This document shows, one piece after another, positions 19,161 to 29,447 of a stretch of 64,000 nt of DNA. Origin of the DNA: Roseovarius carneus. GTDB lineage: Bacteria > Pseudomonadota > Alphaproteobacteria > Rhodobacterales > Rhodobacteraceae. The stretch is from contig NZ_JAHSPD010000001.1 in the NCBI RefSeq assembly GCF_020141465.1, forward strand, positions 434,001-498,000, given 5' to 3'. Positions within the stretch are counted from its first letter, which is position 1. Each line of letters starts with the position of its first letter. The notes beneath the pieces are model-generated. The model had not been told where the DNA came from. It made no database searches and worked only from the letters and a program-made list of their open reading frames with translations. The translations under genes were made by a program, and so were the position numbers.

Positions 19161-20366
19161 ATGACCGCCCCTTTGCGCATCCCCAACCGGCAGGCTCGGC
19201 ACCTCTGGCTCTGGACCAACGGGCTGAGCATGCCGGGCACGGGTGCGCCCGATGTCATGGCCATGATCCGGCAGATCGGGTTCTTGCAAATCGACACGAT
19301 CCGCAACGTCACCCGCGCACATAATCATATCCTGTGGTCGCGCAACCAAAACTACCGCGAAGGGATGCTCTGGCCGCTTCTGGGCCGGGACCGGGCGCTG
19401 TTTGAGCATTTTACCCATGACGCGTCGCTGATCCCAATGGAGATCCTGCCCCTCTGGCAAAGGCAGTTCCGCAGGCTGGGGGACAAGGTGGCCGCAAGCG
19501 ACTGGTACCGCTCGGGGCTTGGCCAGACCGAGATCGCCGCCATCCGCGCCCGGATCGAGGCGGAAGGGCCGCTCTCCACCCATGCGTTTGATACCAAGGC
19601 CGCAAGCCGCGAAATGTGGGCGCGCCCCCCGCATAAAAAGGCGCTTGATCAGATGTGGTATGCGGGCGACCTCGCAACATGCCATCGCGAGAATTTCGTG
19701 AAGTTCTACGATCTGGGTGCTCGGGTTTTCCCCACCCAATTGCCACGCGACATGCCCGAGAACGAACAGGCCGACACGCTCTGCGATCACGCATTGGACC
19801 GCCTCAGCATGGGCACCGTGGGCGAGGTGCAGCGCTTCTGGGCCGCGATGGGCGCGGGCGAGGCGCGAGATTGGCGCGCGCGACGTACCCTCGTGCCGCT
19901 GGAGGTGCAAGGCGCGGACGGGTACTGGACCGCCGCGCTCGCCCCCGCCGATATCGAGACGCGGCTTGCAAACCTGCCTGCCCCCACATCACGGCTGCGC
20001 CTTCTCAACCCGTTTGATCCCGCGATCCGCGACCGCACAAGGCTGGAGCGGCTCTTCGGGTTTGACTACCGCAACGAGATGTTCGTGCCCAAGGACAAAC
20101 GCCGCTGGGGCTATTACGTCTATCCCCTGCTCGAAGGGGACCGGTTCATGGGCCGGGTGGAGCTAAAGGCCGACCGCACCGCAGGATGGCTCCGCGTCAC
20201 TGGCTTCTGGCCCGAGGCGGGCACGAAATGGAGCGCCGCGCGCGCAGCAAAGCTCGATGCTGAACTCACCCGGTTTGCCCGCATGGTCGGCATAGGCCGC
20301 ATCGAATGGGCCACGCCGCCACCCAAGCTCACCCAAACGGCGGCTCAGGATAGATCACCTCGCTGA
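19161..20366 (+). CDS. AlkX/YcaQ-like DNA glycosylase (winged-helix, HTH_42)
   Basis: A 401-aa protein of the HTH_42 (DUF1006) family, which includes E. coli YcaQ and AlkZ, glycosylases that unhook DNA interstrand crosslinks. Family features are [20 protein letters not shown] near residue 40, [20 protein letters not shown] and [19 protein letters not shown]. The catalytic pair reads Q-I-D (LQID), as in the YcaQ/AlkX branch, rather than QxQ of AlkZ; this is recalled family knowledge. Its last 38 bp overlap the end of the convergent truA gene. Confidence 0.85.
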   Translation: MTAPLRIPNRQARHLWLWTNGLSMPGTGAPDVMAMIRQIGFLQIDTIRNVTRAHNHILWSRNQNYREGMLWPLLGRDRALFEHFTHDASLIPMEILPLWQRQFRRLGDKVAASDWYRSGLGQTEIAAIRARIEAEGPLSTHAFDTKAASREMWARPPHKKALDQMWYAGDLATCHRENFVKFYDLGARVFPTQLPRDMPENEQADTLCDHALDRLSMGTVGEVQRFWAAMGAGEARDWRARRTLVPLEVQGADGYWTAALAPADIETRLANLPAPTSRLRLLNPFDPAIRDRTRLERLFGFDYRNEMFVPKDKRRWGYYVYPLLEGDRFMGRVELKADRTAGWLRVTGFWPEAGTKWSAARAAKLDAELTRFARMVGIGRIEWATPPPKLTQTAAQDRSPR

Positions 20367-21096
20367 GGTAAAGCCCATGCGGCGGCGCTACCGTCCCACA
20401 GGCCGCGCGGTCGCGCGCCTCCAGCGCGCGGGTCACATCATCAGGGCCCCAGCCGCCCCGCCCGACCCGCTCCAGCGTGCCCACGATGCTACGCACCTGA
20501 TTGTGCAGAAACGACCGCGCCCGGATATGAAACCTGACCTCGCGCCCGCCCCGCACCACCAAATCCTCAATCTCAATGGCATCAAGCGTCTTCACCGGGC
20601 TCGCCGACTGACAAATGGTCGAGCGGAACGTGGTAAAATCATGATGCCCGATAAGCCGCGCCGCCCCTGCGCGCATGGCGTCCACATCCTGATTCTCCGG
20701 CACCTGCCAAACCAGCCCGGCCTCATGGGTCGCGGGCGCACGCCGCATCAGCATCCGGTAGACATAGCGCCGCTCCAGCGCCGTGAACCGCGCATGCCAG
20801 TCGCTGTCCACGCGCGCGCAATCCACAATCGCAATCGGCGCGGGCTTCAGGTGATGGTTAATCGCCCCCATCAAGCGAAACGGCGTCCATTCTTTGTGTA
20901 AGTCGCAATGCGCCACCTGCCCCCAGGCATGCACGCCTGCATCCGTCCGACCTGCTGCCGCAATCAAATGCGGCCCCGGCTCGATCCGGCCCAACGCGGC
21001 CTCAATCGCGCCCTGCACGGTCGGCCTGTCAGGCTGCCGCTGCCACCCGGCAAAAGGCGCGCCATGATACTCGATTTTAAGCGCAAATCTCTCCAT
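20329..21096 (-). CDS. truA: tRNA pseudouridine(38-40) synthase
   Basis: TruA isomerises uridines 38-40 in the anticodon stem of many tRNAs. The 255-aa protein has [16 protein letters not shown], the catalytic [20 protein letters not shown] (Asp nucleophile in GRTDAG), RRYVYRM and a C-terminal [14 protein letters not shown]. The frame opens at a GTG 9 nt upstream, but the ATG at 21094-21096 fits an AGGTG binding site and gives [12 protein letters not shown]. The 3' end overlaps the convergent glycosylase gene by 38 bp. Confidence 0.95.
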   Translation of the reverse strand: MERFALKIEYHGAPFAGWQRQPDRPTVQGAIEAALGRIEPGPHLIAAAGRTDAGVHAWGQVAHCDLHKEWTPFRLMGAINHHLKPAPIAIVDCARVDSDWHARFTALERRYVYRMLMRRAPATHEAGLVWQVPENQDVDAMRAGAARLIGHHDFTTFRSTICQSASPVKTLDAIEIEDLVVRGGREVRFHIRARSFLHNQVRSIVGTLERVGRGGWGPDDVTRALEARDRAACGTVAPPHGLYLSEVIYPEPPFG

Positions 21097-21144
21097 CCCC
21101 CGCACCTAGCGCAAATCATGCGCGGCGAAAACCGCCCGGCACCC

Positions 21145-21182
21145 TCTTCTTGGTCCAAATACTCCCGCCGGAGGCTCCCGGC
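21145..21182. repeat. Dispersed CTCCGGCGGGAG-type motif, copy 1
   Basis: TTCTTGGTCCAAATACTCCC continues directly into GCCGGAGGC here. The reverse complement matches the motif at 28690-28733, and related copies occur at 27452-27480 and 34437-34471. Common features are an imperfect palindrome around CTCCGGCGGGAG, an adjacent TATTT tract and an AAGAAG box. All four lie next to gene ends. Confidence 0.7.
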
Positions 21183-21303
21183 ACGCAAAGGCCACCCAGC
21201 AAGGGGGAAGCCTCGCCCCTGTGCCCCCTAGAATCCGTGCGTCGGCACCGCTATCTATGCGGTAAGGGCAAAGGCTCGCAGGCAAAGCAAAAAAGGGGCC
21301 GCG

Positions 21304-22719
21304 ATGATCGGCGCAGTGGCAGATAGGCTGACCCGCGGGATCGACCGTATCTCGGATGCGGTCTCCGGCGCGCTTTTTGAGCCTGTGATCCGCATCGGCG
21401 TCACGGGGCTCGCCCGCTCGGGCAAGACGGTGTTCATCACTTCCCTCATCGCCAATCTGCTGGAACGTGGCCGCATGCCCGGCCTCACCGCCGCCGCCGA
21501 GGGGCGCATCACCGCCGCCTTTTTGCAGCCACAGCCCGACGACACCATTCCCCGCTTCGCCTACGAGGCCCACCTCGCCGCCCTCACCGCAAACGCGCCG
21601 CACTGGCCCGAAAGCACCAGCGCCGTGTCCGAGCTGCGCCTGAGCCTGCGGGTCCGTCCCAATGGCCTTCTGGCGGGGCTGAGCGGCCCGCGCACCGTGC
21701 ATATCGACATCATTGATTATCCCGGCGAATGGCTTCTTGATCTAGGGCTGATGGACAAAACCTATGCTGATTGGGCGGCGGAAACGCTCGGTGCCATGCA
21801 GACCCGTCCGGAAGGGGCCGAGGCCTTGGCCCAGTTGGAGGCCGCAGACCCCCACGGCGCGTGGGAAGAGCCGCAAATCGCCGCCCTCGCCGCGACCTTC
21901 ACGACCTATCTGCACGCCGCGCGGGGCACGGGCTACAGCGGTATCGCGCCGGGGCGATTTCTTCTACCGGGCGAAATGGCAGGCTCCCCCGTCCTCACCT
22001 TCGCACCCCTGCCCGCCACCGGGCAAAGCCCCGGCCGCCGCAGCCTCTGGCGCGAGATGGAACGGCGCTATGACGCCTATAAATCACAGGTGGTCACGCC
22101 GTTTTTTCGCGATCATTTTGCCCGCATCGACCGGCAGATCGTACTGATCGACGCTTTGGGCGCAATTCATGCAGGCCCCCGCGCACTGGCCGATCTGCGC
22201 CGCACGATGACCGATATCCTCGCCGCGTTTCGCCACGGTCAAAACGCCTTTCTCAGCCGCCTTTTGATGGGCCGCCGCGTGGAGAAGATCCTCTTCGCCG
22301 CGACCAAGGCGGACCATCTGCATCACAGCCAGCACGCCCGCCTCACCGGCATCATGGAGGCCCTGACCAGCGAGGCGCGGGCACGCGCAAATTTCCAAGG
22401 AGCCGAGACAGCCTCGCTCGCCATGGCCGCCCTGCGCGCCACGGTGGAGGAGACGCGCAAGCATGAGGGCTCAGATCTCGATTGCGTGCGCGGCACGCTG
22501 CTCGACAGCGGCAAACAGGCCGCATTCTATCCCGGCGATCTGCCCGAAAACCCCGCAGCGCTCCTGAATGTGGCAGAGGATGGCGCTGCGGAGTGGTTGG
22601 AGGGCGACTACCAGATCATGAAATTTGCCCCCGCCCGCCTGACCCTCAAACCCGGTGAGGGGCCGCCGCATATCCGGCTGGACCGCGCCGCACAGTTCCT
22701 GATCGGTGACAGACTATGA
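21304..22719 (+). CDS. ycjX: YcjX-like P-loop ATPase
   Basis: A 471-aa protein of the YcjX family (DUF463), stress-linked P-loop NTPases. The Walker A is GVTGLARSGKTVFI (residues about 32-45) and a DIIDYPGEWLLDLGLM segment follows near 140 as the switch/Walker B region; later VEKILFAATKADHLH supplies the nucleotide-specificity motif TKAD. AAGGGG precedes the ATG. Its stop overlaps the next start as ATGA, and ycjF is third in the unit; the ycjX-ycjF pairing is conserved in Proteobacteria. Precise role remains unclear in the literature I know. Confidence 0.9.
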   Translation: MIGAVADRLTRGIDRISDAVSGALFEPVIRIGVTGLARSGKTVFITSLIANLLERGRMPGLTAAAEGRITAAFLQPQPDDTIPRFAYEAHLAALTANAPHWPESTSAVSELRLSLRVRPNGLLAGLSGPRTVHIDIIDYPGEWLLDLGLMDKTYADWAAETLGAMQTRPEGAEALAQLEAADPHGAWEEPQIAALAATFTTYLHAARGTGYSGIAPGRFLLPGEMAGSPVLTFAPLPATGQSPGRRSLWREMERRYDAYKSQVVTPFFRDHFARIDRQIVLIDALGAIHAGPRALADLRRTMTDILAAFRHGQNAFLSRLLMGRRVEKILFAATKADHLHHSQHARLTGIMEALTSEARARANFQGAETASLAMAALRATVEETRKHEGSDLDCVRGTLLDSGKQAAFYPGDLPENPAALLNVAEDGAAEWLEGDYQIMKFAPARLTLKPGEGPPHIRLDRAAQFLIGDRL

Positions 22720-23189
22720 GCACGCCGCACCGCGCCCGCCTCTGGCATGTGCCGCATCTGGCACGTATCCTGTGGCGCTTCGGGCGCTCGGCCCCATGGC
22801 TGCCGCGCGTGCGCTCGCGCCGGACGGATCTCGCGGTGATGGCGCGGATCACCCGGCGCGGATGGGTGCAGCTTATCCGCGATGGGCGCGGGCCCGCAGC
22901 GTTCATCGCCCGCGACGGCGCGCTCATCCATGCGCTCTACGTCAACCCGCGCGCGCGGCGGCGCGGGCTTGGCCGGTCCTTGCTGCACGATGCCAAACTC
23001 GGCAGCGCGCGGTTGGAACTTTTCGTCGCTGAGGCGAATAGGCCAGCACGGGCCTTTTATGCCGCCGAAGGCTTTTGCGAAGTCGCCCGCTCAAATGGCG
23101 CTCGCAATGACGAAAAGCTGCCCGAAATCCACATGATCTGGCATTCTGCACCAAACCCAGGGTCAGACCCCCGGAGCACGGTCCAATGA
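22716..23189 (+). CDS. GNAT N-acetyltransferase inserted between ycjX and ycjF
   Basis: A 157-aa GNAT protein: the acetyl-CoA loop is ALYVNPRARRRGLGRSLLHD (about residues 74-93), followed by LELFVAEANRPARAFYAAEG. It starts with ATGA overlapping the ycjX stop and ends with ATGA overlapping the ycjF start, so it is fully embedded in the operon and translationally coupled at both ends. A basic N-terminus (RLARILWRFGRSAPWLPRVR order) precedes the catalytic domain. Substrate unknown. Confidence 0.85.
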   Translation: MSTPHRARLWHVPHLARILWRFGRSAPWLPRVRSRRTDLAVMARITRRGWVQLIRDGRGPAAFIARDGALIHALYVNPRARRRGLGRSLLHDAKLGSARLELFVAEANRPARAFYAAEGFCEVARSNGARNDEKLPEIHMIWHSAPNPGSDPRSTVQ

Positions 23190-24187
23190 GCAAACGCAAA
23201 GGCCCTGTCCTGATTGATCTGGAGGCGTCCGGCCCCGCTCCCACCCCCGCCGATGCCCCCCCGGTGCCCGAGCCTGACCTGCCGCTTCCGCCAGAGGGCC
23301 GCGCGATGCAGACCGCAGCAAGCCTTGCAGCGCGGCGCCCCTCGCGGCTGGCGCGGGTCTTCTGGGGGCTGGCGCTGGCCTTCATGGGCGCCGTAACCTC
23401 CATCACCGCATGGGATTTTGCCACCGGACTGATGACGCGTATGCCCCTGCTGGGCTATGCGGTGACGGGGCTCGGGGTGGCGCTTTTGCTGGTGCTTTTG
23501 CTGATTGCGTTGCGCGAATTGGCGGCGTTCTCGCGGCTCCGGCGGATGGATGATCTGCACCGTGCGGCGGATGCGGCGCTTGCGGCGGATGACCTTGGCG
23601 CTGCACGCAAGGTGGCAGACGGCCTCACCCGTCTCTACGCCACCCGCGGGGACACCGCTTGGGGGCGCGCCCGTCTGGCCGAACGCCAAGCAGAGCAGTT
23701 TGACGCCGCAACCCTTCTGGCACTGGCCGAGGATACACTCCTCACCCCCCTCGATGCCGCCGCCCAGCGTGAGGTAGAGGCTGCCGCCCGGCAGGTCGCC
23801 ACGGTCACCGCCCTCGTGCCCCTCGCGCTGGCCGACGTGGTAGCAGCCCTCACATCGAACCTGCGGATGATCCGGCGCATCGCCGAGATTTATGGCGGAC
23901 GCTCAGGCACATTGGGAAGCTGGCGGCTGACGCGTGCCGTGATGTCCCATCTGGTGGCGACGGGCGCTGTGGCCGTGGGCGATGACCTGATAAGCTCAGT
24001 CGCAGGCGGCAGTGTGCTGTCCAAAATCTCGCGCCGCTTTGGCGAGGGTGTGGTGAATGGCGCGCTGACCGCGCGGGTGGGCGTGGCCGCGATGGAAGTC
24101 TGCCGCCCGCTGCCCTTTTCGCGCGGCAAACGGCCTTCGGTCACAGGTCTGGTGCGCCGCGCGCTGACCGGGCTTTTCGGGAAGTGA
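23186..24187 (+). CDS. ycjF: YcjF-like membrane protein (TIGR01620, DUF697)
   Basis: A 333-aa inner-membrane protein. A proline-rich cytosolic N-terminus (about 1-50) is followed by two TM helices (ARVFWGLALAFMGAVTSITA, about 56-75; and GYAVTGLGVALLLVLLLIAL, about 90-109), a long helical region, and a C-terminal hydrophobic/helical part resembling DUF697 (VTALVPLALADVVAALTSN, SRRFGEGVVNGALTARVG). It is the third gene of the ycjX unit and its start overlaps the GNAT stop (ATGA). Family function is not established. Confidence 0.88.
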   Translation: MSKRKGPVLIDLEASGPAPTPADAPPVPEPDLPLPPEGRAMQTAASLAARRPSRLARVFWGLALAFMGAVTSITAWDFATGLMTRMPLLGYAVTGLGVALLLVLLLIALRELAAFSRLRRMDDLHRAADAALAADDLGAARKVADGLTRLYATRGDTAWGRARLAERQAEQFDAATLLALAEDTLLTPLDAAAQREVEAAARQVATVTALVPLALADVVAALTSNLRMIRRIAEIYGGRSGTLGSWRLTRAVMSHLVATGAVAVGDDLISSVAGGSVLSKISRRFGEGVVNGALTARVGVAAMEVCRPLPFSRGKRPSVTGLVRRALTGLFGK

Positions 24188-24469
24188 TGCGCTTCTACAG
24201 CGTCTTATGCAGGGGATCTGCGTCATCGCCGCAAAGCGCGCGCCGGGCCTCACACGCAACCCGCAACGCCACGCGCCCCGCCTCTGGACGCGGGCAGGGT
24301 GCGGTCCTATAAGGCGGGCATGACGCAGAATGCGGCGATCATTATTCGAATTACCTGCCCGGCGCTCTGAGACCATGAGCCGCCGGGACAAGGCGTTTGA
24401 GATCCTCGCGCCGCCCATAGCCTTCCTCCATGTGATCCACTGCAAGATTCAAAGTAAAGGACGCCACTG

Positions 24470-27409
24470 ATGTGCGCCGACACACCCGAAACACTTGACT
24501 ACAAATCCACTCTCAACCTGCCACGCACCGATTTCCCGATGCGCGCCGGCCTGCCCAAGCGCGAGCCGGAATGGCTGGCGCGGTGGGAAGAGATCGGCAT
24601 CTATGATCGGCTGCGCGAGAAAGCAGAGGGCCGCAAGCCCTTCACCCTGCATGACGGCCCTCCTTACGCGAACGGCCATCTGCATATCGGCCACGCGCTC
24701 AACAAGATCCTCAAGGATATGGTGGTGCGGTCCCAGCAAATGATGGGCTTTGACGCGCGCTATATCCCCGGCTGGGATTGTCATGGCCTGCCGATCGAGT
24801 GGAAGATCGAAGAGCAATACCGCGCCAAGGGCCGCGACAAGGACGATGTGGATATCGTCGATTTCCGGCAGGAATGCCGCAAGTTCGCCGAAAGCTGGAT
24901 CGACATTCAGCGGAACGAGTTCAAGCGCCTCGGCATCACCGGCACATGGGAGCGTCCCTACCTCACGATGGATTTCCGCGCCGAGCGGATCATCGCGGAG
25001 GAGTTCCAGAAATTCCTGATGAACGGCACGCTCTATCAGGGCAGTAAGCCCGTGATGTGGTCCCCCGTGGAGCAAACCGCACTGGCCGAGGCGGAGGTCG
25101 AGTATCACGACAAGGACAGCTTTACGGTTTGGGTGAAGTTCGAGGTTATTGATCCTGTATTGGGTTCAGGCAAAGAGCTGGAGAATCGTGATCTTGTTGG
25201 TGCAAAGGTAGTTATCTGGACCACGACGCCCTGGACGATCCCGTCCAACAAGGCCGTCGTCTACGGCGCAGACTACGACTACGGGCTCTACGAGGTCACG
25301 GATACGCCCGAGGAGTGCTGGGCTGCCGTAGGCGAAAAGTTTCTTCTGGCCGACAAGCTGGCAGGCGAGGTCTTCAAGCGTGCCCGCCTCGAAGAGGGCA
25401 TGTGGAAACGGATCAGAGGTGTCGACCCATCTGTCATTTCTCAGGTTAAACACCCCCTCGCCCACACCGAAGGCTCCATGGGCGAATGGGACGCCCCCCG
25501 CGATTTCCGCGCGGCGGATTTCGTCACGGACGAAGAGGGCACAGGCTTTGTCCATTGCGCCCCCTCCCACGGGATGGAGGAATTCGAGCTTTACCGCGAT
25601 CTGGGTATGCTCGGCCAGGTGATCACCTATAACGTCATGGATGATGGCAGCTTCCGCGAGGATCTGCCCTTCTTCGGCGGCAAGCGGATCCTCAAGCCCA
25701 ACGGCAAAGAGGGCGACGCCAACAAAGCCGTCATCGACAAGCTGACCGAGGTGGGCGGGCTTCTGGCGCGTGGCAAAATCCACCACTCCTATCCGCACTC
25801 GTGGCGCTCCAAAGCGCCGATCATCTATCGCAACACGCCGCAATGGTTCGCCGCCGTGGACGCCCCCGTGGGCGATGGGCAGGACACTTACGGCACAACG
25901 ATCCGCGAACGCGCGCTGACCTCCATTGATCAGCTGGTCACATGGACCCCGCAGACCGGGCGCAACCGGCTCTATTCCATGATTGAGGCGCGGCCCGATT
26001 GGGTCCTGTCGCGCCAACGCGCCTGGGGCGTGCCGCTGACCTGCTTCACCCGCAAGGGCGCGCTGCCCACGGACGAAGGATTCCTCTTGCGCAACGAGGC
26101 CGTCAACGCCCGCATTCTTGAGGCGTTCGAGGCCGAGGGTGCCGATGCTTGGTATAAGGATGGCGCGAAAGAGCGGTTCCTTGGCGGGATCGTGGACCCC
26201 AATGAGTGGGATAAGGTCAACGATATCCTCGACGTATGGTTCGACAGCGGCTCCACTCATGCGTTCGTTCTGCGCGACCGCGAGGATGGCTCCGAGGACG
26301 GACTGGCCGACCTCTATCTTGAGGGCACCGACCAGCATCGCGGCTGGTTCCACTCCTCGATGCTGCAAGCCTGCGGCACGATGGGCCGCGCCCCCTACCG
26401 GGGCGTTCTGACCCACGGCTTCACGCTGGACGAGAAGGGCAATAAAATGTCCAAATCGGTCGGCAACACCGTGGCCCCCGAGGATGTGACCAAGCAATAC
26501 GGCGCCGATATCCTGCGCCTCTGGGTGGCCCAATCGGACTACACGGCGGACCTGCGCATTGGCCCGGAAATCCTCAAAGGCGTCTCCGACAGCTACCGCC
26601 GCCTGCGCAACACGATGCGCTATCTCTTGGGCGCGGTCGCGTATTTCGAGGAGTCTGACCGCGTGGCCCCCGCCGACATGCCGGAGCTGGAGCAATGGGT
26701 GCTGCACCGTCTGGCGGAGCTGGATACACGTGTTCGCGAAGGCTACGCCGCCTATGATTTCCAAGGTGTGTTCCAAGCCCTCTTCAACTTCTGCACGTTG
26801 GACCTTTCGGCCTTCTATTTCGACATCCGCAAGGACGTGCTCTACTGCGACGGAGACAGCGCTGAGCGGCGCGCGGCGCGCACCGTACTGGACCTTCTCT
26901 TCCATCGCCTGACCACATGGCTCGCCCCGGTGCTGGTCTTCACAATGGAAGAGGTCTGGCTGGAGCGTTTCCCCGGCACGGATGGATCGCTGCACCTGCA
27001 AGACATCCCCGATACACCGCAGGATTGGCTCAACCCGGAACTGGCCGCGAAATGGGTCGGCATCCGCCAAGCCCGCCGCGTCGTTACGGCCGCGTTGGAG
27101 GTGGAGCGCACGAACAAAGTCATCGGCTCCTCGCTTGAGGCGGGCCCGGTGGTCTACGTGGCCGATGATGCAGTGCGACATGCGCTCGCCTCGGTCCCGT
27201 TTCAGGATGTCTGCATCACATCGGCCGTCACACTGAGCGATCAAGCGGCCCCCGAGACCGCCTTCACCCTGCCGGAAACAGACGGGCTCGCCGTGACCTT
27301 CGCCAAAGCCAAAGGTGAGAAATGCAACCGCTGCTGGAAATTCCTGCCCGATGTTGGCACCCACAAACACCCCGGCACCTGCGCCCGCTGCAACGCGGCG
27401 CTCGGCTAA
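24470..27409 (+). CDS. ileS: Isoleucyl-tRNA synthetase
   Basis: IleRS charges tRNA-Ile in the cytoplasm. The 979-aa class I synthetase has the HIGH signature in [14 protein letters not shown] (about residue 65), [14 protein letters not shown], the CP1 editing domain ([14 protein letters not shown] and [17 protein letters not shown]), KMSKS in [14 protein letters not shown], and a C-terminal Zn-binding end CNRCWKF...[15 protein letters not shown] is 8 bases before the ATG. The stretch about 25140-25210 uses noticeably more AT-rich codons than the rest, which may mark a recombined patch. A strong terminator follows. Confidence 0.98.
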   Translation: MCADTPETLDYKSTLNLPRTDFPMRAGLPKREPEWLARWEEIGIYDRLREKAEGRKPFTLHDGPPYANGHLHIGHALNKILKDMVVRSQQMMGFDARYIPGWDCHGLPIEWKIEEQYRAKGRDKDDVDIVDFRQECRKFAESWIDIQRNEFKRLGITGTWERPYLTMDFRAERIIAEEFQKFLMNGTLYQGSKPVMWSPVEQTALAEAEVEYHDKDSFTVWVKFEVIDPVLGSGKELENRDLVGAKVVIWTTTPWTIPSNKAVVYGADYDYGLYEVTDTPEECWAAVGEKFLLADKLAGEVFKRARLEEGMWKRIRGVDPSVISQVKHPLAHTEGSMGEWDAPRDFRAADFVTDEEGTGFVHCAPSHGMEEFELYRDLGMLGQVITYNVMDDGSFREDLPFFGGKRILKPNGKEGDANKAVIDKLTEVGGLLARGKIHHSYPHSWRSKAPIIYRNTPQWFAAVDAPVGDGQDTYGTTIRERALTSIDQLVTWTPQTGRNRLYSMIEARPDWVLSRQRAWGVPLTCFTRKGALPTDEGFLLRNEAVNARILEAFEAEGADAWYKDGAKERFLGGIVDPNEWDKVNDILDVWFDSGSTHAFVLRDREDGSEDGLADLYLEGTDQHRGWFHSSMLQACGTMGRAPYRGVLTHGFTLDEKGNKMSKSVGNTVAPEDVTKQYGADILRLWVAQSDYTADLRIGPEILKGVSDSYRRLRNTMRYLLGAVAYFEESDRVAPADMPELEQWVLHRLAELDTRVREGYAAYDFQGVFQALFNFCTLDLSAFYFDIRKDVLYCDGDSAERRAARTVLDLLFHRLTTWLAPVLVFTMEEVWLERFPGTDGSLHLQDIPDTPQDWLNPELAAKWVGIRQARRVVTAALEVERTNKVIGSSLEAGPVVYVADDAVRHALASVPFQDVCITSAVTLSDQAAPETAFTLPETDGLAVTFAKAKGEKCNRCWKFLPDVGTHKHPGTCARCNAALG

Positions 27410-27418
27410 CGCGCATCA

Positions 27419-27455
27419 AGGGGGGCGGCCCAAAAACCGCCCCCCTCCTCTTCTT
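27419..27455 (+). terminator. ileS terminator
   Basis: GGGGGGCGG (27420-27428) pairs with CCGCCCCCC (27437-27446) around an A-rich loop and is followed by TCCTCTTCTT. It lies 10 bp after the ileS stop and directly abuts a copy of the dispersed motif at 27452-27480. Confidence 0.8.
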
Positions 27456-27480
27456 GCCAAAAATATCCTCGCCGAAGGCA
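27452..27480. repeat. Dispersed CTCCGGCGGGAG-type motif, copy 2 (diverged)
   Basis: The stretch CTTCTTGCCAAAAATATCCT followed by CGCCGAAGGC has the same order of elements (AAGAAG box complement, AT tract, GC palindrome) as the copies at 21145, 28690 and 34437, with several substitutions. It fuses with the T tract of the ileS terminator. Confidence 0.55.
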
Positions 27481-27536
27481 TCCGCGCGAAGACGCCCAAA
27501 TGGGCGGAGGAGCGCCGCCCAACAAGGACCGCCCGC

Positions 27537-28685
27537 ATGAAAAACCGCCCCGCACCCGCCACACGCCTCGCCCAGGCGCTCCGCTTCATGGACGAGACCA
27601 CAGGCGCGATCATCCCGCCGATTCAACCCGCGGCCACCTATGCCCGCGGCCCGGATTACGTCGAGCGCACGTCGAAAGTCTATCGCCGCGACAGCAACCA
27701 AACGACAGAGCACGCAGAAAAGATCATCGCCGATCTGGAGGATGCAGAGGAAACCATGCTCTTCTCGTCCGGCATGTCAGCGGCCGTCGCGGTGATGGAG
27801 GCCCTGCCCGCAGGCGCCCATGTGGTGATCCCTGATGTGATGTATCACGGCGTGGTCCAACAATTCCGCCGCTACGCAGATATGAACCGCCTTGAGATAA
27901 GCACGTATCAAACCGCCAACCTCGCAGACATGCAGACCGCGCTGCGCCAAGGTGAAACAGCGCTCGTCTGGGTCGAATCCCCAAACAACCCCGACTGGGA
28001 TGTGACCGACATTGCAGAGGCGGCAAAGATCGCCCATGCCGCTGGTGCGCTCCTGCTGACGGATTGCACAGCCACGCCGCCTTGCTGCACCCGCGCGCTC
28101 GATCTGGGTGCGGATATCTCGTTCCACTCGGCCACCAAATACCTCAACGGCCACTCGGACGTGACAGCAGGCGCGCTGTCCGTGCGCGCGACAAACCCGC
28201 TTTGGGCGCAGATCTACGATATCCGCAAACTCCAAGGCACGGTGCTGCACAGCTTCGACGCGTTCCTGTTGATCCGGGGTATGCGCACGCTGATGCTGCG
28301 CGTGGAGAAGGCGACCGAGAACGCGCTGAGCTTGGCGGGCCATTTCGAGGGCCACCCGATGGTGGAGCGCGTCCTTTTCCCCGGCCTGCCCTCCCATCCG
28401 GGGTATGAGATTGCCAAACGCCAGACCGGCGGACTTTATGGCGGGATGCTGTCGATCATCACACGCGGCACCGAGCAGACGGCCATCGACACGGCCCGGT
28501 TTTGCGAAGTGTTCTATCCCGCCACCTCCCTCGGCGGGGTCGAGAGCCTGATCGAGCACCGCAAGACCGTCTCTGGCGAAGGGTTCAAGGTCCATCCAAA
28601 CCTTCTGCGCCTCAGCATCGGGATTGAGGATGTGGGCGATCTGATTGCCGATCTGGAGCAGGCCCTGCGCCGCGCTGGTGGGTGA
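27537..28685 (+). CDS. Cys/Met metabolism PLP-dependent enzyme (trans-sulfuration family)
   Basis: A 382-aa PLP enzyme of the cystathionine gamma-synthase/beta-lyase family. Visible are GAIIPPIQPAATYARG, YRRDSNQTTEHAEKIIADLE, LFSSGMSAAVAVMEAL, ESPNNPDWDVTDI (NPxxxxxD), the PLP lysine in ISFHSATKYLNGHSDVTAGA, and FYPATSLGGVESLIEHR. Whether it acts as gamma-synthase, beta-lyase or sulfhydrylase cannot be settled from motifs. The ATG at 27537 has AAGGA 8 bases upstream; the open frame extends back into ileS but without a better start. Confidence 0.88.
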   Translation: MKNRPAPATRLAQALRFMDETTGAIIPPIQPAATYARGPDYVERTSKVYRRDSNQTTEHAEKIIADLEDAEETMLFSSGMSAAVAVMEALPAGAHVVIPDVMYHGVVQQFRRYADMNRLEISTYQTANLADMQTALRQGETALVWVESPNNPDWDVTDIAEAAKIAHAAGALLLTDCTATPPCCTRALDLGADISFHSATKYLNGHSDVTAGALSVRATNPLWAQIYDIRKLQGTVLHSFDAFLLIRGMRTLMLRVEKATENALSLAGHFEGHPMVERVLFPGLPSHPGYEIAKRQTGGLYGGMLSIITRGTEQTAIDTARFCEVFYPATSLGGVESLIEHRKTVSGEGFKVHPNLLRLSIGIEDVGDLIADLEQALRRAGG

Positions 28686-28689
28686 GGCG

Positions 28690-28733
28690 GGCCTTGGGCG
28701 CCTCCGGCGGGAGTATTTTCGCTCAGAAGAAGG
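28690..28733. repeat. Dispersed CTCCGGCGGGAG-type motif, copy 3
   Basis: Located 5 bp after the PLP-enzyme stop. It contains CGCCTCCGGCGGGAGTATTT then TCGCTCAGAAGAAGGG. CTCC/GGAG can form a short stem followed by TATTTT, so it could act as a weak terminator. It is inverted relative to the copy at 21145-21182. Confidence 0.75.
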
Positions 28734-28829
28734 GCCAAGCGGTGACGCTTCTGAAGCCCCGCGCAAATCCTTTTGGTTGAGCCGGGCGCGCGCTTTGCTT
28801 AGGCAGGGGCAGCTTTCAAAGGGGGCTAT

Positions 28830-29447
28830 ATGACCTTCACAATTGCAATTGACGGGCCAGCGGCGGCGGGCAAGGGCACGGTTGCCAAGCGGGTCGCGGC
28901 GCATTTTGGCTTTGCGCATCTGGATACCGGGTTGTTGTATCGTGCCACCGGGCGGCGGATGCTGGACGGGTTGGAGCCCGTGGAGGCGGCGCGCGGCCTT
29001 GGGGCGGCGGATCTGGAGGCGGACGCTTTGCGCACGCCGGAAGTCGCCCAAGCCGCAAGCCGCGTGGCGGCCCTTCCCGAAGTGCGCGCGGCGCTGGTAG
29101 ATTTCCAGCGGGCTTTTGCGCGACGCGCGGGCGGCGCTGTTTTGGACGGGCGCGACATTGGCACGGTGATCTGCCCTGAGGCGGAGGTGAAGCTTTACGT
29201 CACTGCCACGGATGATGTGCGTGCGGCGCGCAGGCATGCGGAGCTTTGCGCCAAAGGGATGGATCTGACCCTTGAAGAGGTGCTGAGCGATTTGCAGCAG
29301 CGCGATGCACGCGACAGCGCGCGGGCCACGGCCCCTTTGAAGGCGGCGGAGGATGCGGTGCTTTTGGATACGTCCGAGATGTCGATTGAGCAGGCTGTGG
29401 CAGTAGCCCTTCGCGTGACGGCAGAGCGATTGGCCGGGCAGGGCTAA
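28830..29447 (+). CDS. cmk: Cytidylate kinase
   Basis: Cmk phosphorylates CMP and dCMP with ATP. The 205-aa product begins [20 protein letters not shown], which carries the P-loop GPAAAGKGT, followed by the [18 protein letters not shown] substrate-binding segment, [13 protein letters not shown] and [19 protein letters not shown], which is the LID/NMP region. AAAGGGGG precedes the ATG. cmk next to rpsA is a common arrangement in Proteobacteria and is kept here with a 300-bp spacer. Confidence 0.96.
   Translation: MTFTIAIDGPAAAGKGTVAKRVAAHFGFAHLDTGLLYRATGRRMLDGLEPVEAARGLGAADLEADALRTPEVAQAASRVAALPEVRAALVDFQRAFARRAGGAVLDGRDIGTVICPEAEVKLYVTATDDVRAARRHAELCAKGMDLTLEEVLSDLQQRDARDSARATAPLKAAEDAVLLDTSEMSIEQAVAVALRVTAERLAGQG

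Noticed and set aside
24188..24469. T-box or other riboswitch upstream of ileS
   Set aside because: No T-box sequence (TGGNACCGCG-like) or terminator/antiterminator pair is visible; T-boxes on ileS are a feature of Gram-positive bacteria.
25166..27370. A 734-codon open frame antisense to ileS
   Set aside because: Its codon pattern mirrors the sense gene; ileS has all its motifs intact and the antisense product shows no domain. GC-rich third positions create such shadows.
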